Below are positions 1 through 5,147 of a DNA stretch of 10,974 nucleotides, piece after piece (position 1 is the first letter of the stretch; the number at the start of each line of letters is the position of its first letter). A program made the translations under genes and the position numbers. Origin of the DNA: Crenothrix polyspora (GTDB taxonomy: Bacteria > Pseudomonadota > Gammaproteobacteria > Methylococcales > Methylomonadaceae); contig CAMDOP010000090.1 of the NCBI GenBank assembly GCA_945903675.1, forward strand, positions 1 to 10,974. Direction: 5' to 3'. Under the pieces are notes generated by a model, which did not search any database, was not told the DNA's origin, and worked only from the letters and a program-made list of their open reading frames with translations.

Positions 1-651
1 TTGCAAGTTAATCTGAGAGCCACATAAGTTACAAGGAATAATAGGGTAATCTCTAAATGCTGCGTAACGCTCTATATCTTTTTCACGCATATAGGCTAAA
101 GGCCGGATAACAATATTCTTTTTATCATCACTTAATAGTTTAGGCGGCATGGCTTTGAGCTTACCCCCATAAAATATATTCAGGAAAAAAGTTTCTAGTA
201 TATCGTCACGATGATGGCCTAAGGCAATTTTGGTAATACCATTCGCTTCTGCATAACCGTATAAAGTACCTCGCCGTAAACGCGAACAAAGTCCGCAGGT
301 AGTATTACCTTCAGGTATTACGCGTTTAACAATGCTATACGTATCTTTTTCAATAATATGATAAGGCACGCCTAATGATTCAAGGTAAGCAGGCAAGACA
401 TGCTCAGGAAAATCAGGCTGCTTTTGATCCAAGTTAACGGCGATTAACTCAAATTTGATGGGGGCCGTTTTCTGCAAATTCATCAGTACGTCTAGCATAG
501 TAAAAGAATCTTTACCGCCGGATAGACAAACCATGACCTTATCGCCATCTTCGATCATGTTATAGTCGACAATCGCATCGCCGACATGATGTCTTAAACG
601 TTTTTGTAGTTTATTAAATTCGAATTTATCTTTTTGCTGTAGATCTGACAT
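1..651 (-). CDS. ttcA: tRNA 2-thiocytidine(32) synthetase TtcA (partial, C-terminus beyond window)
   Basis: TtcA is a cytoplasmic, ATP-dependent, iron-sulfur enzyme that converts cytidine 32 of certain tRNAs to 2-thiocytidine. The 217 visible residues include the N-type PP-loop SGGKDS (44-49) that activates the base by adenylation, the CxxC pair C119/C122 followed by SRLRRG, the GHHRDD motif (145-150), and the PCNLCGSQ motif with C210. In the family, the CxxC pair and a later cysteine ligate the cluster. I recognise strong similarity to E. coli TtcA (about 311 residues), so roughly the last third lies off the left edge. The ATG at 651 gives an N-terminus of normal length and leads into the conserved NKLQKRLR segment. 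No Shine-Dalgarno sequence precedes it. The gene follows fabB in the same direction, but a strong hairpin lies between them, so it probably has its own promoter. Confidence 0.96.
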   Translation of the reverse strand, partial: MSDLQQKDKFEFNKLQKRLRHHVGDAIVDYNMIEDGDKVMVCLSGGKDSFTMLDVLMNLQKTAPIKFELIAVNLDQKQPDFPEHVLPAYLESLGVPYHIIEKDTYSIVKRVIPEGNTTCGLCSRLRRGTLYGYAEANGITKIALGHHRDDILETFFLNIFYGGKLKAMPPKLLSDDKKNIVIRPLAYMREKDIERYAAFRDYPIIPCNLCGSQINLQ

Positions 652-658
652 GGTCAGA

Positions 659-687
659 ATTATATAGAGTGATTATGCAGGGAAAGG
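659..687 (-). promoter_or_regulatory. Candidate ttcA promoter (-10 only well matched)
   Basis: On the minus strand a perfect TATAAT lies at 664-659. The hexamer a standard 17 nt further upstream (687-682, CCTTTC) is a poor -35. A second, weaker CATAAT lies at 677-672. If TATAAT is the -10, transcription would begin at about 652, immediately before the ttcA ATG at 651. The hexamer is seen directly; its use as a promoter is inferred. Confidence 0.35.
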
Positions 688-690
688 ACA

Positions 691-718
691 TTGAGGCTCT
701 TCAAATGAAGAGCCTCAA
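691..718 (-). terminator. Intrinsic terminator after fabB
   Basis: This is a perfect 12-bp inverted repeat (TTGAGGCTCTTC at 691-702 and its complement at 707-718) with a 4-nt loop, just downstream of the fabB stop codon. On the minus strand it is followed by TGTCCTTTCC, a pyrimidine-rich but interrupted tail. It therefore probably ends the fabAB transcript, though the U-tract is not ideal. The stem would also slow read-through into ttcA. Confidence 0.7.
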
Positions 719-729
719 TAAGAGCGGTT

Positions 730-1950
730 TTAGCCGTTATAACGCTGAAAAACTAAGGTTGCGTTAGTGCCACCAAAGCCAAAGCTATTGGACATAATAG
801 TATTTAAAGTCACATTGTCTTGACGTTCACGAACGATCGGAATGCCTTCAGCACCTGGATCAAGTTGAGTAATGTTCGCTGAAGCACTTAAGAAGTTTTC
901 TTCCATCATTAATAATGAATAAATAGCTTCATTAACACCAGCAGCACCCAAAGCATGACCTGTTAAAGATTTTGTAGAACTAACCCAAGGCACTTTCCCT
1001 TCACCAAACACGGCACGCAAGGCTTCTAATTCTTTAGTATCACCGACTGGCGTACTAGTACCGTGAGCGTTGATATAATCAATACGACCATCTACGGTAG
1101 CCATGGCTTGTTGCATACAACGTATTGCGCCTTCACCTGAAGGCTGCACCATATCATAACCATCAGACGTTGCACCATAACCGGTTAATTCAGCATATAT
1201 TTTGGCACCACGGGCTTTAGCATGTTCTAGCTCTTCAATCACTAATACACCACCACCACCGGATATAACAAAACCATCCCGGGTTTCATCATAAGGTCTG
1301 GATGCTGTAGCAGGCGCGTCATTATATTTAGACGACAAGGCACCCATGGCATCGAATAACACTGACATACTCCAATGCTCTTCTTCACCCCCACCGGCAA
1401 ACACGACATCTTGTTTGCCCATCTGAATCAATTCCATAGCATGACCAATACAATGTGCACTGGTTGCGCAAGCTGAGCTAATAGAATAGTTAACGCCTTT
1501 AATTTTAAAAGGTGTTGCAAGGCAAGCGGTATTGGTACTCGACATGGTTCTAGGTACCATATAAGGACCTACTTTCTTCACGCCTTTTGAGCGTAAGATA
1601 TCAGCCGCTTCAACTAAGTTTGACGTAGACGGCCCACCAGACCCCATGACTAAGCCAGTTCTAAAGTTAGAAATCTCAGTTTCTGATAAACCAGAGTCAT
1701 CAATGGCTTGTTGCATGGCAACATAATTGAATGCGGCACCATCGCCCATAAAGCGTTTTATTTTACGGTCTATAAGTGAATCTAAATCTATATTAATAGC
1801 CCCGTGTACATGACTACGAAAACCCATTTCTTCGTACACACTAGCAAATGTAATTCCTGATTTTCCTTGCTTTAGGGAATCAACAACCTCATTCCGATTA
1901 TTGCCTATGCTAGAAACAATACCTAATCCGGTGACTACGACTCTTTTCAT
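730..1950 (-). CDS. fabB: 3-oxoacyl-[ACP] synthase I FabB
   Basis: This condensing enzyme of type II fatty acid synthesis, in the cytoplasm, joins malonyl-ACP to acyl-ACP. The FabB class is needed to elongate the cis-3-decenoyl-ACP made by FabA into unsaturated fatty acids. The 406-residue protein has the same length as E. coli FabB and the full thiolase-fold signature: nucleophile C161 in SSACATSAHC, H296 in NAHGTSTPVGD, K327 and H332 in STKSLTGHALGAAG, and the C-terminal NSFGFGGTNA loop. Pairing with fabA 14 nt upstream favours FabB over FabF. The ATG at 1950 begins the conserved KRVVVTGLG strand. A modest AAAGG, overlapping the fabA stop codon, lies 11 nt upstream, so translation may be coupled to fabA. 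No missing catalytic residue or frameshift is seen. Confidence 0.97.
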   Translation of the reverse strand: MKRVVVTGLGIVSSIGNNRNEVVDSLKQGKSGITFASVYEEMGFRSHVHGAINIDLDSLIDRKIKRFMGDGAAFNYVAMQQAIDDSGLSETEISNFRTGLVMGSGGPSTSNLVEAADILRSKGVKKVGPYMVPRTMSSTNTACLATPFKIKGVNYSISSACATSAHCIGHAMELIQMGKQDVVFAGGGEEEHWSMSVLFDAMGALSSKYNDAPATASRPYDETRDGFVISGGGGVLVIEELEHAKARGAKIYAELTGYGATSDGYDMVQPSGEGAIRCMQQAMATVDGRIDYINAHGTSTPVGDTKELEALRAVFGEGKVPWVSSTKSLTGHALGAAGVNEAIYSLLMMEENFLSASANITQLDPGAEGIPIVRERQDNVTLNTIMSNSFGFGGTNATLVFQRYNG

Positions 1951-1964
1951 TTGACTATTAACCT

Positions 1965-2480
1965 TTAAAAATCTGCTGTAGAAGTAAATAAACCGACGCG
2001 TAGATCAGTCGCTTCATAAATAACTTTGCCATCGACTTCCATAGTCGCATCAGCGATGCCCATCACTAGTTTACGCATGATGAGTCGTTTTAAATTAATG
2101 CGATAGGTTACTTTTTTGGCGGTGGGCAATACTTGTCCAGTAAATTTCACTTCACCTACACCTAATGCACGACCTTTACCAGGACCACCCATCCAGCATA
2201 AATAAAACCCAACGAGTTGCCACATAGCATCAAGGCCTAAACAACCGGGCATAACAGGATCACCTTGAAAATGACAGGCAAAGAACCATAAATCGGGAGT
2301 AACATCTAATTCAGCAACAATCTCACCCTTACCATAGGTGCCGCCTTCATCAGATATATAAGTGATACGATCCATCATCAGCATATTAGGTAATGGTAAT
2401 TGCGCATTGCTTGGTCCGTAAAGCTCCCCCCTACCGGACTTTAATAATTCTTCGCGCGTAAAACTATGCTGCTTTTCCAT
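1965..2480 (-). CDS. fabA: 3-hydroxydecanoyl-[ACP] dehydratase/isomerase FabA
   Basis: FabA dehydrates 3-hydroxydecanoyl-ACP and isomerises trans-2- to cis-3-decenoyl-ACP, the step that commits carbon to unsaturated fatty acids without oxygen. The 171-residue hot-dog-fold protein matches the usual family length. It carries the catalytic pair H70 (in FFACHFQGDPVMPG) and D84 (in CLGLDAMWQLVGF), at the same numbers as in E. coli. The conserved GKGRALGVGEVKFTGQ segment follows. The N-terminus EELLKSGRGELYG and the PNMLMMDRI stretch are typical, which supports the ATG at 2480. An AAAAGG Shine-Dalgarno lies 12 nt upstream, slightly far. It is first gene of a two-gene operon with fabB. I do not see a recognisable FabR, DesT or FadR palindrome upstream, so its control is unknown from sequence. 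Confidence 0.98.
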   Translation of the reverse strand: MEKQHSFTREELLKSGRGELYGPSNAQLPLPNMLMMDRITYISDEGGTYGKGEIVAELDVTPDLWFFACHFQGDPVMPGCLGLDAMWQLVGFYLCWMGGPGKGRALGVGEVKFTGQVLPTAKKVTYRINLKRLIMRKLVMGIADATMEVDGKVIYEATDLRVGLFTSTADF

Positions 2481-2543
2481 ACCGTAAATGTACCTTTTTA
2501 ATTATTCTTATAAAGTAAGTGGCATATTATCTAACAGTCACTC
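2481..2543 (-). promoter_or_regulatory. AT-rich fabA upstream region, promoter not pinpointed
   Basis: This short gap between the slt terminator candidate and fabA must hold any dedicated fabAB promoter. It has several AT-rich -10-like hexamers on the minus strand (GATAAT, TAATAT, TATAAG), but none pairs with a good -35 at 16-18 nt. The best anchored element is the AAAAGG ribosome-binding site at about 2493-2498. A promoter here is an inference from operon layout rather than a clear motif. Confidence 0.3.
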
Positions 2544-2572
2544 AAAAAAATCAGCTCAATTTTTAATGCTGA
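2544..2572 (-). terminator. Weak intrinsic terminator at slt 3' end
   Basis: On the minus strand TCAGC (2572-2568) pairs with GCTGA (2555-2551) around a 12-nt loop, followed directly by seven T (2550-2544). The left arm overlaps the last codons and stop of slt. The stem has only 5 bp, so termination may be partial and slt transcripts could read into fabA. Confidence 0.4.
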
Positions 2573-4470
2573 GTCATATCTGGCAACAATTCATGCATTT
2601 TTAAGGCCTTACCTTGCAGTCGTTGTTGGTAAATAATGGTATATGCAAGTACCGCGCCGACATATTTCCTTGTTTCTTTAAAGGGTATAGTTTCTACCCA
2701 AACATCTGCTGGTAGGGTCCTATCCGTGGACAGCCATTTATTGACTCGATTAGGCCCTGCGTTATAAGCCGCTGTTGCTAAAGCAAAATGACCGTCAAAC
2801 CTATCTAATAATCGCTTGAAATAATAAGTGCCATACCTAATATTAATATCAGGCACAAACAAGCTGTTAGCTGTTTGCCACGGAGCACTGAGTTCGCTCG
2901 CAATCTCCTTTCCGGTTTCTGGCATAATCTGCATTAATCCACGAGCACCCACCGCAGACATTGCGTTCGGATCAAGCATACTTTCTTGTCGTATTAAACC
3001 AAAAACAACAGCCGGCTCAAGATTAACACTATAAGCATTGAGCTGAATTTGACTAGAATAGCGTAGTGGAAATCGCAAAGCCAAATCATCCCAATAATCA
3101 GCTTTAACTAAGGTCATAATAGCCACTTGATCCCATTGCCATTGCTGCGCTAACTTAGCCGCGACCTTTCGCTGTTCCTTAGATAATTTATTGACGGCAA
3201 ACCACCATTGCCGCTTGGCATCAAGATCACGTTTTAATTCGATGAATTCATGAGCCACTTGAAAATCAACTTGATCAGCTAATACCGTCAATTCATTTCC
3301 CAACAAATTAACGGGGTTATCTGAAAACGCATAAGGTTTATTGACTGCATCAGCGGCCATAAAGCCATAATAACTTCTATCATTGGAGAGTTTTTGAAAT
3401 ATAGCTTGTCCATGCTGCATATCACCAGTCTCTATAAAAGCTCTTGCCTGCCAATATTGCCATTGGGGTGTTAGTTTTTCTTCGTTACTTAATTCAGCCA
3501 AGGCATGATTAACTCGCTGCCAATTTAAGGCATACAAAGCTGATCTAATTTTCCACTCTCTTATTTCTGAATCAGACTCTGAAACAATATTCAGATGATC
3601 ATAAGCCCTTTCATCTCGAGCATGAGCTAAGGCAAGCCCCAAAATCCGCTCAATTTGTTGAACAACTTTCTTATTGAAATAGCCCTGTGATTTTTTATTA
3701 CCCCAGATCATGACTGCTGTTTCTAAATCAGACTGAGCCAAGCTTTTCAGACCATAGGCAAAGATAGATCCCTTGATATCACTATCAACTAGAAACTGAG
3801 AGCTTTGGATTATGGTTGGATTTTTATATATTTGCAGCCATAAATCTGCAGTTAGTTGGCTAGGGGCATCAAAGAAATACCTTAAGGAATTCATCAAGGG
3901 CTTATTGTTGTTTTTTAATGCTAATTCAAAACGCTGCCAAATTAATTCAGACGTTAGTAAAGGTGACAACTGCAACAACAACATTAAATTATTACATTCT
4001 TTAGGTAGGTTATCTCCTGTCAGCCATATGCGCATAGCATCAGCCAACGGCTGAGACTGATGACCTAGCTTATAATTTGCCCAATAAAACTGGCACTCTT
4101 GAGCAAGAGTATCGGCATTATGATAGTTTTCAACAAACTCCTCCCAACGCTCATTATCGGCAAGATAATCTAGCCACTGACTTCGTAGCGGGTCCGCATA
4201 ACGCGTGTCTTTGTACGCTATCAGAAAAGCCTTAATAGCATCTGTTTGTGACAAATTAATTTTTAGCCATTGATATTGTAAATAGGGATATAAGGGGTAA
4301 CTAATTAACTGGCTATTCAGCCTTAAAAACTCAGATTCTTTACCTTGCACCAACATTTTTTCAGCCAATAATAAATCTTGTCTTTGCTGATCTATTTCAT
4401 TCCCAAAAGCAAGACAACAAGAACATAACGTACTTAAAAACAGACACAATAATTGGCGTTTTATCTTCAT
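2563..4470 (-). CDS. slt: Soluble lytic murein transglycosylase (Slt70 type)
   Basis: This periplasmic enzyme cleaves the MurNAc-GlcNAc bond of peptidoglycan, leaving 1,6-anhydro-MurNAc ends, and works in wall turnover and repair. The 635 residues are close to E. coli Slt70 (645 with signal). In order: a basic then hydrophobic signal sequence (1 to about 23), a long alpha-helical superhelix (about 25-400), a linker domain (about 400-475), and the C-terminal lysozyme-like domain. The catalytic domain has the general acid E496 in LIRQESMLDPNA, the GARGLMQIMPETG motif (508-521), and AYNAGPNRV starting at A568. The signal region is rich in cysteine (C9, C16, C18, C19). The likely signal peptidase I site is after CLA (21). 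No Shine-Dalgarno is seen before the ATG at 4470, but the signal peptide begins there and supports it. It is divergent from gltB. Confidence 0.95.
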   Translation of the reverse strand: MKIKRQLLCLFLSTLCSCCLAFGNEIDQQRQDLLLAEKMLVQGKESEFLRLNSQLISYPLYPYLQYQWLKINLSQTDAIKAFLIAYKDTRYADPLRSQWLDYLADNERWEEFVENYHNADTLAQECQFYWANYKLGHQSQPLADAMRIWLTGDNLPKECNNLMLLLQLSPLLTSELIWQRFELALKNNNKPLMNSLRYFFDAPSQLTADLWLQIYKNPTIIQSSQFLVDSDIKGSIFAYGLKSLAQSDLETAVMIWGNKKSQGYFNKKVVQQIERILGLALAHARDERAYDHLNIVSESDSEIREWKIRSALYALNWQRVNHALAELSNEEKLTPQWQYWQARAFIETGDMQHGQAIFQKLSNDRSYYGFMAADAVNKPYAFSDNPVNLLGNELTVLADQVDFQVAHEFIELKRDLDAKRQWWFAVNKLSKEQRKVAAKLAQQWQWDQVAIMTLVKADYWDDLALRFPLRYSSQIQLNAYSVNLEPAVVFGLIRQESMLDPNAMSAVGARGLMQIMPETGKEIASELSAPWQTANSLFVPDINIRYGTYYFKRLLDRFDGHFALATAAYNAGPNRVNKWLSTDRTLPADVWVETIPFKETRKYVGAVLAYTIIYQQRLQGKALKMHELLPDMTQH

Positions 4471-4579
4471 AAATTCTATAGCAACAAACCATTAACAGGC
4501 TGACATATTACCTGCTTTGTAAGGCTATTGCAGCTAGCCAATTAATAATGTACACAGCAACATTGCTTAGTCTCGTTTG

Positions 4580-4750
4580 CCGCGCTGAGCACCGCAGGTT
4601 TTGTTGGGAATAGCCCAAAGGGGCGCGGCATGGATGCCGCGCGTCGTTAGGAGCGCAGGAAGAAGCAGCTATCAAACCGCCTTTTCTTTGGATACTTTCT
4701 AAAGGCTGCGCAAAAGAAAGTATCTCGCCTTCGGGTGCGAATACCCGAAA
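4580..4750. repeat. GC-rich intergenic repeat module with serial hairpins
   Basis: Four perfect inverted repeats follow one another: TTGGG/CCCAA (4604-4608/4614-4618), GCGCGGCAT/ATGCCGCGC (4623-4631/4634-4642), GATACTTTCT/AGAAAGTATC (4691-4700/4715-4724) and TTCGGGT/ACCCGAA (4730-4736/4743-4749). The hairpins and composition are seen directly. That it is a member of a multicopy family is from memory: similar blocks, with the GATACTTTCT...AGAAAGTATC stem and a following CGGGT/ACCCG stem, recur between genes in gammaproteobacterial genomes, and their chance translation is often annotated as a hypothetical protein. Only one copy is in the window, so the exact ends are uncertain. Confidence 0.65.
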
Positions 4751-4782
4751 CAATAATCGTCGCGATAGCGATCTCATTATTT
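4751..4782. repeat. Imperfect hairpin between the two repeat modules
   Basis: An outer stem AATAAT/ATTATT (4752-4757/4776-4781) encloses an inner stem TCGC/GCGA (4760-4763/4768-4771) around a GATA loop, with unpaired bases between. It could mark the edge of either neighbouring module. No function is assigned. Confidence 0.4.
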
Positions 4783-4800
4783 GTTTTATTGAAGCGGTAT

Positions 4801-4832
4801 AGGTTGGGTTGTATGCTTTTCGTAACCCAACT
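4801..4832. repeat. GTTGGGTT/AACCCAAC inverted-repeat module
   Basis: GTTGGGTT (4803-4810) is perfectly complemented by AACCCAAC (4824-4831) around a 13-nt centre. The pairing extends outward by about two more positions if one G:T is allowed. From memory, AGGTTGGGTT...AACCCAAC units are a common short intergenic repeat in several bacterial lineages. That family link cannot be tested here. It lies directly after the GC-rich module and upstream of the gltB control region. Confidence 0.55.
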
Positions 4833-4876
4833 TATTATCGGCATCCTGACATTGACCACAATACCCAAAATATAAA

Positions 4877-4899
4877 AATGGTCGCTATTCATAACCATT
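4877..4899. repeat. AATGGT/ACCATT inverted repeat
   Basis: A perfect 6-bp inverted repeat (4877-4882 and 4894-4899) with an 11-nt centre. Read on the minus strand it is followed by TTTATATTTT, so it resembles a weak terminator in the slt direction. No gene lies behind it on that strand within the intergenic region. It may instead be a protein-binding site. Confidence 0.3.
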
Positions 4900-4902
4900 A
4901 AT

Positions 4903-4935
4903 TTGACCTATGCTTAAGCCGCATTACCATAATGC
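4903..4935 (+). promoter_or_regulatory. Weak second promoter candidate with overlapping palindrome
   Basis: TTGACC (4903-4908) is followed after 19 nt by CATAAT (4928-4933), a long-spaced sigma-70-like pair. A perfect palindrome GCATTA-CCA-TAATGC (4921-4935) covers the -10. This arrangement is what a repressor-controlled promoter would look like, but the spacing is suboptimal and no regulator is known. Confidence 0.3.
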
Positions 4936-5010
4936 TGCATATAACTGTAAGATAACCTAGATATTTTAGTATAGATACAACACTGTTAAGCCTATGAAAT
5001 AAAAGACTGC

Positions 5011-5039
5011 GTGACAGGTCTACCTAGCATCCGTATAAT
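5011..5039 (+). promoter_or_regulatory. Sigma-70 promoter for gltBD
   Basis: GTGACA (5011-5016) and a perfect TATAAT (5034-5039) are separated by 17 nt, matching the -35/-10 consensus at 11 of 12 positions with optimal spacing. Transcription would start near 5046, giving a leader of about 100 nt before the gltB ATG. No sigma-54 (GG-N10-GC type) promoter was recognised upstream. Confidence 0.75.
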
Positions 5040-5061
5040 TTAGCGGTTTTGCTCCGTTACA

Positions 5062-5076
5062 GCTTCAATTGAAAGC
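5062..5076. promoter_or_regulatory. Palindrome TTCAATTGAA in the gltB leader
   Basis: A perfect 10-bp palindrome (5064-5073), flanked by GC and AGC so that near-symmetry extends to 15 bp, sits about 18-27 nt after the predicted transcription start. The position suits an operator that blocks early elongation. The binding factor is unknown. Confidence 0.25.
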
Positions 5077-5095
5077 ACTACGTGTGAACAGAGCC

Positions 5096-5123
5096 AGGGT
5101 TTTAAAGGGATCAATAACCCTTT
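5096..5123 (+). promoter_or_regulatory. Two overlapping hairpins in the gltB leader
   Basis: AGGGTT (5096-5101) can pair with AACCCT (5116-5121), or AAAGGG (5104-5109) can pair with CCCTTT (5118-5123). The two 6-bp stems share the same right-hand CCC, so only one can form. The tail TTTTGTAATATT is T-rich but not a strong terminator. The structure ends 14 nt before the ribosome-binding site. Regulation is possible but unproven. Confidence 0.3.
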
Positions 5124-5137
5124 TGTAATATTCTTTC

Positions 5138-5145
5138 AGAGGTGA
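5138..5145 (+). promoter_or_regulatory. gltB ribosome-binding site that decides the start
   Basis: AGAGGTGA precedes ATG at 5148 with 5 nt between AGAGG and the start codon. An in-frame GTG at 5142 lies within this Shine-Dalgarno sequence and so cannot be served by it. The next ATG at 5160 is too far away. ATG 5148 is therefore preferred. Confidence 0.75.
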
Positions 5146-5147
5146 CC

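Larger units (their letters stand above)
4471..5147. other. Divergent slt-gltB intergenic region, non-coding
   Basis: This 677-nt stretch carries no credible gene. From left to right it holds a short slt leader (4471-4570), a GC-rich hairpin cluster that looks like a dispersed repeat (about 4580-4750), a linking hairpin (4751-4782), a second inverted-repeat module (4801-4832), an AT-rich part with two small palindromes (4877-4935), and the gltB promoter and leader (5011-5147). The base composition is uneven: 4621-4680 has 39 G+C of 60, against 17 of 60 at 4921-4980. The slt promoter on the minus strand could not be identified with confidence. Confidence 0.9.

Noticed and set aside
2481..2562. 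FabR/DesT or FadR operator before fabA
   Set aside because: No palindrome resembling the known sites of these regulators is present in the 82-nt gap.
2828..4054. Plus-strand open frames at 2828-3034 and 3812-4054
   Set aside because: Both lie antisense inside slt, whose reading frame is fully supported by family motifs. Neither has a recognisable product.
4508..4777. Open frame of 89 codons on the minus strand in the slt-gltB gap
   Set aside because: It is the translation of the hairpin-rich repeat block. It is rich in Arg, Ser and Cys, has no recognisable domain, and covers four perfect inverted repeats. It resembles the spurious hypothetical proteins often called on such repeats.
4580..4832. 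CRISPR array or transposon remnant
   Set aside because: There are no regularly spaced direct repeats and no transposase fragment. The symmetry consists of distinct inverted repeats only.
4647..4898. Open frame of 83 codons on the minus strand in the slt-gltB gap
   Set aside because: It overlaps the previous frame and both repeat modules, shows no domain, and spans sharp changes in base composition, as expected by chance.
5040..5147. A known glutamine or other riboswitch in the gltB leader
   Set aside because: The leader is short and I could not match it to a known aptamer core. Only small competing stems are visible, so it is reported as a finding rather than a riboswitch.
4860..5147. Sigma-54 promoter for a nitrogen-regulated gltBD
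   Set aside because: No GG-N10-GC core with the usual surrounding bases was recognised, whereas a near-consensus sigma-70 promoter is present.
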